A DNA stretch of 64,000 nt from Panax quinquefolius (Eukaryota > Streptophyta > Magnoliopsida > Apiales > Araliaceae). The stretch spans positions 10,019,821 to 10,083,820 of the forward strand of contig CM035160.1 in the NCBI GenBank assembly GCA_020205615.1, in the 5' to 3' direction. How positions within the stretch are numbered: position 1 is the first letter of the stretch; every line of letters starts with the position of its first letter. This document shows, piece by piece, positions 28,558 through 41,080 of this stretch. The notes under the pieces are model-generated. The model did no database searches. It was not told the origin of the DNA and was given only the letters and a program-made list of their open reading frames with translations. The translations under genes and the position numbers were made by a program.

Positions 28558-30350
28558 CTGCAGAAAGTAAGAAAAAAGTTGGCCAAATTCCAGATTCTGT
28601 CTTGACTTAAGAAGCGAAGTCAACGTGTTACCTATAAAAGTATGTGTTAGTTCAACAATGCAATCCAGCAAGTAAATCATGGCAAAAAAAATTCAGAAAA
28701 GATGATTTACTGAAGAAAAAATTGCAAAAGATGAATATATATATATATATAGTGAGATATATTTCATGCTGCAAATCATCATCTGATTATAAATTTAATT
28801 TCTAAAGACTGTCAAAGAGTCACGGTTAAAACCTACTAAGGAAGAACTTAACAAACCCATGTTAACACTATAATTATAAACTTCTTTACCTCCAGCTATG
28901 CCAAAAGTAACATGGAAAAGTTGATTATCATTCTTAGTTCATAACAGTGGCGAAGCTAGGCTAGAAATGTGGGGTCAATTGACCCCACTCAATTTTTGAA
29001 ATCAGTTAAAAAAAAAAAAAAATTATCCCACTCAATTTTTGACCCTCACTCAATTTTTGACCTCACTCAAAAGGCAAACCGTGAACCATTAAAGTCTTTC
29101 GCGAGTGGTCGGAATGGGTATTGGTGACTTGCTAGCCGCGAGTGTGGAGACTGGAGTGCGATTTTATTCTACTGTGACTCTCTTGCAGCTTTGTGCCCTT
29201 GCAGGTAACAGAAATTACTCTCTCTTCAATTTCTCCAACCTCAGTTTTGTTTTCAAAAATCAATTGTGATTTCCCCCTTTTGTTAGTATCATTAAATTGG
29301 ATATTTGGATGCATTTGTCTGACCCGAAAGTATAAAGTATTAAAAAAAATTATCTCGGGGGCACCCCCGCCAGTTTTTTTATAACTTACTAATAATTTTG
29401 ACCCCGGTGCTTTCTGGCTTCGCCACTGGTTCATAACACTATGGTATTTCTGTAACAATAAACCATATATAGGTATAATTTACCAGTTTTTACTGATCTA
29501 ACACCAATTAAAAACAAGCAACTAAGACCAGAGATTTATGCACAAATTTCTGCTTCAAAATTTTCCGCTCATGCCCAAAACAACAAACGAAGAACAATCA
29601 GAAACCATCTCTTATTACATAATTATTTATCAAGCAAAGTGGTTGATTTCAGGTGAAGAGTTCCTCCTCAAAGGAAACTAGAGATCAGATGCTTTTCCCC
29701 AAGTTTCAGATGAAACCCACCAGCAGAAACAAACTCAAAGAAAAAGAGAAAACAAAAGTGCAACTTACAAATAGATTTGAAAGACTACTAAAAAAATTAA
29801 GAAAAGTTTCTCTTAATAAATTATTATCACCTCAGATATTCACAACAGTAAAAGAACAAGTAAATGAAGTGTACAGCTACATCTATACAAACCATAAATC
29901 TTAGCCCACGATGAATAGAACTAAGAAGTATAACAGATCAAACCAAAACCCTAACAGAAAGATCTAAAGAACCACAATTCAACGACTAGAAAGCATCGAA
30001 GCCAAAAAGTCTCAGTCGATCCAAATACCCAAATCAAAATATAAAGTTCAAAACTTGATTAACTAAAAACAAGCAAAAATAAGCACAGAAATCAAAATGA
30101 TTGAGAAAAGAGGAAAAACATACCAATCAGGTGAAAAAGATTACGGCTTTATAAGTAGAAATTGACACAGACGGCCGCGATCGATTCATAATCAAATTTG
30201 AATACAAGTCTTGTGATGTGCCAACAGATCAATTTCAATGGGTATTCAAGAACTTCTTTCGATTGGGGGTTTAGTTTTTCTGGAGAGAAAAGAAGTGGAG
30301 AGAGAAAAGGAGAAATGTATAGAGTTGGGGAGAAATTTGGTTTGGATTAT
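28558..30350 (-). other. 5' UTR and leader intron(s) of the kinase gene
   Basis: A CTGCAG acceptor at 28559-28558 lies 8 bases upstream of the start codon. A GTATGT donor at 30123-30122 ends a pyrimidine-rich leader exon (about 30345-30124). An additional splice-like site near 28632 leaves open a small middle exon. The intron carries a hAT insertion. No TATA box could be chosen with confidence. Confidence 0.55.
28945..29428. mobile_element. hAT-type non-autonomous element in the kinase leader intron
   Basis: The left end is CAGTGGCGAAGCTAGG and the right end, reverse-complemented, CAGTGGCGAAGCCAG. Perfect 8-bp direct repeats GTTCATAA flank it at 28937-28944 and 29429-29436, diagnostic of hAT insertion. 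It is 484 bp with no transposase. The open frames inside have no known domain. Confidence 0.88.
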
Positions 30351-31184
30351 TTAGCTTTTTGGTTTGTTTGAAGGAGTTTGATGACAGTCAACAGAAACAA
30401 AGAGCCCAAACATTTATGTATTTTTAATTCTTTATCAGTCTCTCTTCTTTTTGACCGTTCAACTCTGCTTTCAATTTCCTACTACTATTATTATAGTATA
30501 CGAACATAGCTAGATAGATGCTTCAACCAGAAACACCTAATTTGCCATCTCATAACTTGTCAAATAACACTTCAATCCTCTCCTTTTTCTTCTTTATTTT
30601 TTTTAAATTGTTTTTATTTATTTTGCAGTGTCGGGTGAATTTACGCTCTGTTTCTAAATTTTAAAATGGACAAAAAAAATGGACAGAAAATTTAAGTTTT
30701 CTTTCCAATTCTTATGTTTTGAGTTTTTTAATAAACGGAAAAAGAAAAGAAATGGATAGAAAACTCACCACTTTTCCTCTTAAAAGTTTCCGTCCAAAAT
30801 TGGCATGATTTGAATTTTTAAAAAGAAATTAGAATAAGTAATATTTTATAATTCTATATTATCCTAAACTTTTAATATAATAAATTTTAAATTACAACTC
30901 ATATCCTCAATTTTAAATTTTCTATCCTTTTTCCATTAAAATCTCGTAAACAACAACAAAAAAAAAAAAAACTTAAGTTTTCTATTCTTTTCTTTTCTGT
31001 TCTAATTTAAGTTTTCTATTCTTTTCTTTTCTGTTCAAAACAGAATGTAAATGTTGAAGGATAAATTTGAATTGATAAACTTGAATGTGTGACTGTGCAC
31101 GATAAAATATGAAACTTTTTCCAATCTCCTTTCCTATTTTATGGTTCATCTATAATTAAAGTTATAAAATGAATCAAACAATTT
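30351..31184. other. Upstream region of the kinase gene
   Basis: AT-rich, with homopurine/homopyrimidine runs. The phrase TAAGTTTTCTATTCTTTTCT occurs twice in direct repeat at about 30973 and 31009, probably a local duplication. No gene is seen. The kinase promoter should lie at the left edge. Confidence 0.45.
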
Positions 31185-31395
31185 GAGATTAATTCGAACC
31201 CGCTCGATTCTATTGATATTTAGATTATATTTGTTCGAAAAGTTTAAACTGTTTGAACTCGATTGGAGATCGTATTCAACTCAGTATCTAAACGAGTCTC
31301 AATCAAATTTTATTTCAGAATCAATAAATTTGATGAACCAAATCTACGCAATTCAATATTCAACTCGACTCGATTTATTCACAATCCAATAATAT
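31185..31395 (-). repeat. Dispersed TCGAA/CGAGT repeat, copy 1
   Basis: In reverse complement this aligns with 36170-36435, with shared words such as AAATAAAATTTGATTGAGAC, AATCGAGTT and CAGTTTAAA. It has no coding potential despite an open frame of 69 codons. Related text occurs at about 4625-4810. Confidence 0.65.
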
Positions 31396-33319
31396 GCATC
31401 TCACCACTCAAATTCTATTTGCTTCATTTTTTTTCCTAATAAAATTGTATATTGTTAGTTATGTAGATTAATACATATCATTTTAGAACCATAATTATCG
31501 TTTTACCATAAATAACATCACATTTTCATACAATTTTTCGTTTAATTAGTGTTATATTAGAAAACCCTTAATAATTAATATATGTACAACAAGATCTCAT
31601 ATAACTTAAGAATGCTGGAGGTCTCTATTATCTAGTAATATTGTGTATCGAAAAATAATCGTACATGATCAATTTAAAGTGTTTAAAACTACGTACCAAT
31701 ATCAATTAGATCGGTGTTCTGAACCGGTTTGATTTTTACATACACTTTGTGCCGGTTGTTTTAAGTTGATTCAGCTACATAAGATCAAGACGAGTTTTGA
31801 GCCTCTCGATTTGATGGACTGCTATGATTCTGTCATCTTTGATTTTTAAGTCCACTCTTTTGAAAATGACAAATTAAATTTCATTAGGGAAGCAGTAAAT
31901 ATATATTTGTTACTCCTTGTTTTGTAAATAAACTGTTGGAATTGACTTATACTTTTTCGTGTTTGATAAAGGACCATTACGACAGGATAGTCGAGTCCGC
32001 TCTCCGATGAATGAAGTTGTCATCCAAATTTCCCAAATGAAATTGTGGTTTACCAACTGTAGTTCAAGTCAGTAGTAGTCTGATTAGGCATTGAGAATTT
32101 ATTATTATTCCGGTCTTGAGTTTTACTAATGTATTAGGACTCATGTGTGTTTGGGCTCATGTTATAGTAGCTAGTTTTTTCTAGTTACTATTAAAAATAT
32201 TGTTTGGTGTGTGGATCATTGTAGACTGTGTGATACATCTAATGAATACGTCAGACAAGTAGGATTAGCCAAATTGGTCGTGTGTTTTTATTTTTTCGTC
32301 TTTCATATAATTTGTATGTGATTACAATATTATCCGGTCTTAAATTCTAACATAAACTAAAGAATTTAGACAACAAAAATGAAATAAATCTGAATATATT
32401 CTTATATAATGCTTTGATTAAATTTTTCAGATAACAAATCAGAGCCACCAATATTTAACATTTTACATGAAGCAAACTTTGTTGTAATTTATACCTTCTT
32501 GGGTAAATGAAAATTGTAAGGCATTACATCTCCAATATTTTCTTTCTTACATTTTTTATAAGTAAAACAGATCAAACTACAAAATTGTCAAACAAAAATT
32601 AGAACTACTGAAAAAAGGGATCAACTCTGTTTTAATCCTCCATTTGATACATAAACTGAACAAGTACGAAAGAAAATAAGAAACCAAAGAGCAGATTTTG
32701 CTTTGCACACATTTACATGAAGCACAATTAGGGGGAAATATTTATAATGCTAAAATTTGAAGTAATAAAATTTGTAAAGCATAAAATGAAAGATATTTGG
32801 TTGTTCTAGATTTTCTAAAGAAACCAAACAGAACATATACTATAGAAACAGATCGATGAAGAGTGCAACAGGAGAACAATTTAAAGGAAATTTCTACAAC
32901 CGGTACAACCAGTTTGATACGGTATGTACCAAATTTTTAAAATATTTTTTTGATTTCAGTCTCGAATAAACGGTATATTCTGATTATATGTACTGATATC
33001 GAACCAACTTCGTTCGAACTGGTTCAATTACTCCAAAATTAAAAAAAAACGAACAAAATGACCACCCATCCTCTCCTCTCCTGTCTATTCTCGATAAAGA
33101 TTATTGTAAAAATAATTAAAAACAAAATTAGTGGAGAAGAAAAAAAAAGGGAAAAAGAGGAATAGACGAATGATTAATTCTATGGGAGTTGATAAAGTGT
33201 CTTAATCAAAGCCCTGAATATCTCTGTTTTTCAGCTGCTAAAAACTGTTAACTGATCTTTCAACCTAATTAATGACCTACTCTACATATTGATAGGGCAG
33301 TAGTTTCCTGTATTATAAT

Positions 33320-33362
<43 letters not shown>

Positions 33363-33900
33363 GAATAATAATGGAATATCCCCATTGCCCCTCTGGATTA
33401 TCAATGATTGTATTATAAAAATATTATTGAACGTGATTATATATAATAAGCCTGTTAGCATCATGTTACTCTTTTTCAATCTGCCTTCAAATATTTTTTG
33501 GCCTTTTGGAAAATTGCGAACTCTATAAGGAATAATTGTTGCAAAATGTAGCATGCGAAACTTTTAATTTTACTCTTTTATGGGACATATTGGATTAGGG
33601 ATATATATATATTACGATTTTATATCTCAATTTTGTTATTACGAGTTACGTAGATAAATTTAATTGATAATATTTTTACAATGTAATGATTTTGTGGACT
33701 AAATTTATGATTCCAATCAATCTCATATACTGATATACGTTGCAATCGTAATTCGATAGAAATCTTTTGCAATATATAACAGAATTCTTCGAATAGGTAG
33801 CCTGCAACTTGTCTCATTTTCTCAATATATATAGAGATTATATTTTAATTAGTGGCTGAATTTTCTCGAGATAACTTAAAATTAAACTTGTTTACGACTT
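31396..33900. other. AT-rich intergenic region with a microsatellite
   Basis: No gene or clear transposon ends. A (AAT)n microsatellite of about 14 units lies at about 33319-33362. Two short GGTT/AACC-rich fragments (about 31710-31760 and 32895-33030) look like transposon debris. Confidence 0.5.
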
Positions 33901-33925
33901 GAATAGTAAACATTAATAAATTAAG

Positions 33926-34134
33926 ATATATATATATATATATATATATATTCGCCTTATAAAATAAAATATGTCTTTATTACATTTTTACATACAAATT
34001 AATTAATAAAAATTAAAATAAAAGACAGTAGTATTACTACGGAAGGATTCTAGTCAAGTACTTTGAGAATAAAATAGTATTTTATATAATATTTTAAATA
34101 TAAATCGTATATTTTAATATTTTGTCAATGAATT

Positions 34135-34172
<38 letters not shown>

Positions 34173-34560
34173 TATCGGATCCAGTCCGGACATCCTGAAT
34201 TGAGAGTAAAAGATTTGATCAAATTTTTTTTGTTTTTTGCTTTTTTTTTAAAACAACTAAAAAAAATAATTAATATTTATGGGCCAAATTTTTCCATAAT
34301 ACAATGTTTTGGGAGTGATTTGAATACCTATACCAAAAAATAGTGGTACAGTCTGCACAGACTGTACCACCATATTTTGTTATACGTAGCCAAAAAACAC
34401 TTTATTATGGAAAAATTTCAATTCCATAAAATATTAAATATTTTTTTTAGTTATTTTAAAAAAAAAGCAAAAAAAAAAAAAAAAAACGAACGGAATAAAA
34501 TTCGGACGTCCGAACTGGAACCGGACTATATATATATATATATATATATATACTTTAGTC
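33926..34560. repeat. Long foldback between (TA)n tracts, with a central perfect palindrome
   Basis: (TA)n runs lie at about 33926-33952, 34141-34167 and 34528-34552. Between the last two, the arms 34168-34342 and 34371-34527 are imperfectly complementary along their length: GTCCGGACATCC against GGACGTCCGAAC, and CCAAATTTTTCCATAATA against TATTATGGAAAAATTTC. The centre is a perfect 13-base palindrome, GTGGTACAGTCTG-CA-CAGACTGTACCAC (34343-34370). It is best read as a MITE-like hairpin that inserted into a TA repeat. No gene is present. Confidence 0.75.
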
Positions 34561-35007
34561 ATCATTTATATAGAGCATATGAGTAAAGTTTTTGGAGAGG
34601 AATAAAAAGGTAAAGTGATGAGAGTGATTTAGCAAATGAGTATAATTAATGATTATAATCTCATCAGCAGCAGCGCGCTTTGTCTGACTGACCATCTCAA
34701 ACTCAAAACTCCATTACTCATTCCAATTTCCACTGCCCACGGAATTACTAACAACTACAACTCCTCGCAAGTTAATTTTATTTAATTTATCAATACAATA
34801 CTCATTAGTAAATTAAGATATGATTTTTCTCTGTGTGTCAGTACTATATTTATTAATTGACCAACTTATTATTATAAAATAAACTTCTTGGTAACCGGAT
34901 CCCTACTAATATTCTATGTGTCAAAAAAAAAAGAATTTTTTTATTCAAGGAAAAGCTTAATTACTTTTTATGTTAACACAATTATTGTCATCTCTATTAT
35001 ACTAGAC

Positions 35008-35865
35008 TAGAGGTGGCAAGCATGGCGGGTTTAGGGCCGCCAAGCGCCAAGTATGGCTAACGACGGGTTGGTAAAAAAAAAGTCAAATTCGACGGTAGAA
35101 AATGTTAGGCTATCGTACTTGCCTTAGTAAGGCAATGCTTCTTCCCCTATTTTTTTTTTAATTTTGCTAAACTAAAAATAGTAATAATAATAAATATTAA
35201 AAGTAATAAAATAATTTATAATAAACAATAATTCTAATTACCTACATTAACTACATATCTCAATCAAGTAAAATTTTAATAGTATTATAAATTACTTTCA
35301 AAGTATATAATCAAATTTGATTTTTAAATTATACTTTAAAATTAATATAATTTATTTAACTTAAAAAAATGCATTCATGACTCCACAAATATTGTTCCAA
35401 GAGATATCTAATTAATTTTCAAGATTTACACGGTTGGAACTTGGAGATGCCAAGATTTTAGCAATTTGAATATTTAAATTAATTTTCAAAAGATTTGCAT
35501 GACATGATTTTAGGCATTACCCAATATCTCATTATTAACAGCCACATCAAGTAAGAAATTTCAAACTACAATTATTATTTACTACAACTATAATAATTAA
35601 AAATATATTTTTATATTGAAGATTGCATTAAAAATAAATAATTGTTGTAACTCAGTTGGTTTGAACTCTTATTTATTTACTTATAAGTTACGTAGCAATA
35701 TTTTTGTTTTAAAAAAAAAAGATTCACGGCCATGTACGGGCCAAAAAAACTACCCAAATTTTACGGCTTTAAAAATGGCTGTAAAGCCTAAAATTTTCAA
35801 ATTTGGACGGGCCGATCCAACCCCGTCTCTGACCATGCTGCACGGACCCATCTTTACCAGGTCTA
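35008..35865. mobile_element. hAT-type non-autonomous element, TSD TACTAGAC
   Basis: Perfect 8-bp direct repeats TACTAGAC lie at 35000-35007 and 35866-35873. The ends are TAGAGGTGGCAAGCATGG and, reverse-complemented, TAGACCTGGTAAAGATGG. It is 858 bp with no transposase. GGCGGG/GGCCG-rich text sits near both ends. Confidence 0.88.
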
Positions 35866-36169
35866 TACTAGACATTCAGTAAATCTCAAAAATAATATTT
35901 TTTGTGTAACTTTTACAAGAAGTTGTTTAGTACTGTACAATTTTTAATACAAAATAATAGTCTTGTTTGTCAAAAAAAGTCGGTTGCATAAATAGTCCTC
36001 TTTTTATTATTGATTTTAATTAGTATAAAATGATACATTATACTCAAATTTATCAACTAAATATCATTATATTATGCCGCCATTGTTAGAGTAATAGCTT
36101 ATTATCTTGGGATAAATCATTCAGAATAGTCTCACATCGATTATAAATTTAACTTGGTGTGAGTAGATA

Positions 36170-36435
36170 TATTGGATAGAATCGAATATTGAGTTCTTTA
36201 AATTTGATTCATAAAATTTATGTAGTATGAAATAAAATTTGATTGAGACTTAGTTAGTTATCAAGTCGGACACGATCTCGAATCGAGTTCGGACAGTTTA
36301 AAATTTTCGAGCAAATATAATTCGAGGATTTTATTGAACTTAAAATTTTGCTCATATTTAAATTCTTTATATTTCGAATCGAGCTAAAATTAAACTTTTA
36401 ATCGAGCGAATACGAATTAAGTCCGAACCGTTTGG
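36170..36435 (+). repeat. Dispersed TCGAA/CGAGT repeat, copy 2
   Basis: Inverted partner of 31185-31395 (see shared words there). Rich in CGAATCGAGTT and CGAGC words. It may be the degenerate middle of an older transposon; no termini are resolved. Confidence 0.6.
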
Positions 36436-37083
36436 TTTATTTTACGGCCTTAGAGGCCATAGAGCATTGTAATTTTGTACTTTGCCAATGCAATAATATG
36501 TGATGTAAGAATTTTCTTTTTTTCCTTAAATGGTTATGCGGAAAATTATTTTTTTAAAAGAGTAATAATGTAGGGGTCTGTTTTGTGTTTATTTTTGATA
36601 TTTACTATTTACGAGGAGGATTTTATGATAAATATTTTAAAATTAAAGATATAATTTTTTTTCTGATTTAAAAGTAGAGATGTAAGAATTTTTAAATTTT
36701 AGAATTTCGTGAATGGACTCAATAACTTAAACGAAATTATATTAATGTTCAGTTTTATGATTTTGCGAATTAACTTTAAAAAGTCAAAATGTATTTCTAA
36801 TTTTGGAACGATAGAGTAGTTTATAACATTTTTTCCGACTTTAACATCATAACAATATTTACAATTTAAAAAAAAAAAGAAGTATAACAAGAAAGATTTG
36901 ATATAATAAAATTATTTAAGTTAAATATAAAGAATATTTGGCTTTAACCAGAATGAAAGGTAAAGATCAAAAGTTATTTATTACAATAAATTTTAACTTA
37001 ATATAAAGCGAAGTCACATAAAGTTAGTTCACGATGTGCCTTTGGACTTCTTATAGGTATAAACTATAAACCCATCTTTCGCT
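36436..37083. other. AT-rich intergenic spacer
   Basis: No gene, repeat array or transposon end could be recognised. Small open frames on the minus strand lack any domain. Confidence 0.5.
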
Positions 37084-37091
37084 ATTATCTT

Positions 37092-37919
37092 TAGGGGTGA
37101 TCATTCGGTTATAACCGAATCGAAATGGTTATTTGATTATAACCGAAAATTGAATTATCGATAATTTCAGTATTCGAACTACTAATCGAAATTTGAAACT
37201 AGCCGAATTATCGAATACCGAATTACCGAATATACAATTCGGTAATTCGGATAATAACCGAACCTACAGAATTCTCAATCTTTCTCTACCTTAAATACAG
37301 AATTTCCGATCTTTCTCTACCTTAAATGTTGATAACTAACAGATTCCTTCCCCAAAGAGCACACAAAAACAGTAACTTTCAGCGCAGAGGTTAGAGAGAG
37401 AAAAACAGATCTGGCAGCGCCGGCCACCGGCGAGGCGGCGAAGATGGTTAGAGAGAGAGAAACAGAGGAGAGTTTTTGAACGAGAAGCATCAAGCATGAA
37501 GCATCAAGGCTGGGAAGCATGAAGCGCCTTATTTAACCATGGTCTAGTTGAAGAAAGTTTTTGAACGAGAAGCATCAAGCAAGAAGAATAAGTGAATACT
37601 CAGATCTGGGAAGTTTTTGATTTGAGATCTGAGAAGACGAGGCTGAGCTTTTGATTTGAGAATCATCAAGCCAAAAATGACTGAATAAGAATAAAGTTTT
37701 TATAATAATAGTATAAAGTTATTATTTTTTAAATATTAATATTCGGTTATTCGGGTACCCGAATTATCTGTTTTTTAAAATCAAAACCGAAACCGAATAA
37801 TGAGCAATAAATCGGATATAACCGAAATAAGAAAAAAAACCGAAAAACCGAAATAATTTGGTTAAAAAAGTTTGGTTCGATTCAGTAGTTCGATTTTATC
37901 CGTTTTTTGCTCACTCCTG
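37092..37919. mobile_element. hAT-type non-autonomous element, TSD ATTATCTT
   Basis: Perfect 8-bp direct repeats ATTATCTT lie at 37084-37091 and 37920-37927. The ends are TAGGGGTGATCATTCGG and, reverse-complemented, CAGGAGTGAGCAAAAAACGG. Both subterminal regions are full of ATTCGGTTAT/ACCGAA words. The core holds a duplicated AGTTTTTGAACGAGAAGC segment (about 37471 and 37555). It is 828 bp with no transposase. Confidence 0.9.
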
Positions 37920-38213
37920 ATTATCTTCAATTTATTTGGGCTTTGCCCATCAGTCCAATGCCAGATGACAATAATTGGTTTGGGCTTGTACTTTAGCGGA
38001 TTGATATACTCCCACCGTCCAAAATTATAAATATATTTTTAAAATTACAACTTAAGAATTTTTTTTATAAAATATATCCATAAATTAGATTTTTAAAAAA
38101 TAATAATAATGATGGCATGATTCTACCTACTATCGTTTTTCTAATAAACTACTTTATGTAAAGGGTTAATCTTGTAGAATGAAGTGACCAGCGAAAATGT
38201 CATGAGTTGTATA

Positions 38214-38912
38214 TAGGGTGAGCAATGAATTAATTTGGAATCGAAATAGCACAAAAAATTATACAAATTGCATCAATTAGAATTATACCAACGGTTTCGA
38301 CGTATGTGGTGATTTTATGTGAGTTGAAAAATTAAATTTACAGTTCCGGTTTGGGTACTAGTCAAAATCGCACACATAAAATCAAAACTGCACTATATTT
38401 TGTACAATAATTTATAATATTTCTGACTCTTTGTATTATGATTGTAATATTACTGTAATATGATCTTTGTTAACAATATGTTGTAATATGATTGAACTAC
38501 TCTTAGTAACAATATATTAGAGTAGCCTGTAAATTATTACAGCATATTGTTACTAAGAATATTATAACATATTGTTACTAAAAGTAGAGTAACAAAGATT
38601 GTATTTAGCTTTTGTTTACTCTAATATATTCTACTCTAATAATTTACATCATATTACTCTATTATATTTATATTTTATTTAGACAAAACATTATAAGTAA
38701 GGCTGTGTGTGTTACCAAAGTGATACTTAATATTTTGTGATGCTAAATTGTTAATTTAAATTGCATAAAATTTTGTTGTTTCAATTGGTTTTGAAATCGA
38801 AAACGCACTGCATCTATCACAAACGGATTCATGCGCAGTTTTAAATTTGTTAAATCGCACCTAAGCGGTTTGGTGTGCGGTTTGAATTTCAAACCGCAAC
38901 ATGTTCACCCTA
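38214..38912. mobile_element. hAT-type non-autonomous element, TSD GTTGTATA
   Basis: Perfect 8-bp direct repeats GTTGTATA lie at 38206-38213 and 38913-38920. The ends are TAGGGTGAGCAATG and, reverse-complemented, TAGGGTGAACATGTTGCGG. The interior has many inverted and direct TAACAATATGTTGTAAT/TATTGTTACTAA words. The right end matches, in inverted orientation, the partial element at 40664. It is 699 bp. Confidence 0.9.
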
Positions 38913-38920
38913 GTTGTATA

Positions 38921-40663
38921 TAGTCATTGTCTATTTCTTTACTTTTTGGTTAAATATAGTCCCCGTAAAGATTTAAGTCAAATCTCGAGTTTCAATCGAT
39001 TCGGCTTAAATCTTGAATTCAAATAAAAATATAACATAATAAGACTCAATACGTTGTTTCACTAATATTTTATTGGATAATCTCAGGTCGCGCATATGTA
39101 TTAATGATAGTCACATATGCCCCAAAAACTTTGTTTCTCTAGTTATTATTGGATAATACCAGCAACCTATTAGGATCGCCATCATGTATACACCTTCGGC
39201 AACTAATTAGGAATAATTCGACCCGAACTTTTGAAAATGGACTCTGAATATTATTGGTAAAAATTCAGGTCAAATTTCAATCAATTCATAACATTATAAA
39301 GCCCATTGCGTCGTCTCAAAAATATATTTTTGAGTCATCTTAACTTATCATATATTTATCTATAAGGTTATGATATTAATAATAATAATTTAAATTTTTA
39401 TATACACGTTCAAGTATTTTATATATTACGATATGAAACTTCATCGTTACATGACACTCAACAATAACAATATTTAATTAGTTCTCTCCTGTAAGACAAA
39501 GTAGTAAATATGTTTTGCGTTAAAATTATTTGTATCTTTCTTGATCATAATTGCAGGTAAAACGTGGATTTAAAATATAAATGCTTTTAAAAATATTAAA
39601 CACAAAAATATGCTTTAAGCACGAGATCATGCATTCATAGGTTACTACTTTCTCTTTTCATCGAAAGATTAAAAATTAGTTAATTAAACACAATTATAAA
39701 TATCATTTGTTAAAAATGTGCTAAGAAAAATTGTTTTATCTCTAAGGGGTGTTTGATAAAAATAGAATAAATCTTAATCTGAATGAAAAAAGTTATTTAA
39801 TAATTAACATGTCTGTAACATCTGAATGACATAATTTTATTATTTTACTGGTTTGAAAAAATTCTAAGTTGTTGTAAATTTATTTAATATTACTTAATAT
39901 AATAGTTAATAATTTTTAATTTTTTTTATACTTTATTTAGCTACCCATTCAGTCATTCACACAAAAAAAAATCTGACTTAGCCATTCAGTCAAAAAAATC
40001 TAACTTAAACATTCGGCTCAATCATCCTAATCGATTCAAATGCATTTAGACGATTTTTTCTCAAAATAACGTATTTAATAACGACCGAATTAATTCACCA
40101 TTTCACCCATTCAAATGTATTTAGTTCTAAACAAACAACCCCTAAGTTGTACCTCGATATGGTCTCCTAAACACGTTATTGTTCTTGAATTGAGTGCACT
40201 AAATGAGCACTCCAATAATTTAAGATTTTTTTTTTCAAAATTAAAGATACAATTTAATTTTTAAAATTAAATGATAACATATTAAACTTTAAAATTTGTA
40301 TGATTATACAAATTTAATAAATTTACATGACCTCAAAATTTAATTTTGAGATCAAAAGTTTAGAATGAAATAGTTTTTGTGATTAATAATTTGTGTTATG
40401 TACTATACAATTATAATAATTATATGAACTAAAATTAAATAAATTCATACTAATTTAAAATTTCATGTCATTGTTTGATTTCAAAAATTAAATTATATAT
40501 CAAGTATTTTCTTTGAAACAAAAATAAAGTGAAAAGCATGCTAGGAACCACAGTTTTGAAATCCGGTTCGGACCGATCGGTTGAATCGGGAATCGATTTT
40601 GTGTTCGATCTGATTTGACCCCACTGAATTAATTTGGTCAAAATCCATATTGATCACCGGTCC
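38921..40663. other. AT-rich intergenic region
   Basis: No gene is seen. About 40555-40660 holds GGTTCGGACCGATCGGTTG-type text that resembles transposon debris. No complete element is found. Confidence 0.45.
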
Positions 40664-41080
40664 TAGGGGTGAGAATGGTGCGGTTTGGTGCGGTTTGAAG
40701 TCGAAATCGCACCCGAAATCGCTTAGGTGCGATTTGAAAATTCAAAACCGCACCCGAAACCGCTTGTGATTGATGCGGTGCGATTTTAAAGTGTGCGGTG
40801 CGGTTTTAATTGGTGTGGTTTCGGTTCCAAAACCAATTGAAACAACAAAAAAGTCTAAGCCTTCAATAAAATTTAACATAAAACTTACATCGAGCAATTA
40901 ACTTAGTGACAAAGTCAGCAATGCGAATTATATCAAGCATGCTTTAAAACTAAAACATACACTATATAAAACAACGGAGACTATTTATTCGATAACAAAT
41001 AAGAATGTTTATCTAGTTCCCCAAAAATTAAAAGTATTTACTGGAGATAGAACTATCTCATATATTGCAGGGAGTACTTA
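40664..41080. mobile_element. hAT-type element truncated by the gypsy LTR
   Basis: It starts TAGGGGTGAGAATGGTGCGG, and its first 190 bases match the reverse complement of the right end of 38214-38912, including GGTGCGGTTT and CCAATTGAAACAACAAA. No right end is present: the sequence runs straight into the LTR at 41081. The rest was lost or displaced when the retrotransposon inserted. Confidence 0.7.

Noticed and set aside
29653..29904. 83-codon open frame in the kinase leader intron
   Set aside because: Lys-rich text without a domain, in a region with clear intron context.
38020..38060. Stowaway-like end TACTCCCACCGTCC
   Set aside because: No inverted partner is found before the next element, so it is at best a fragment.
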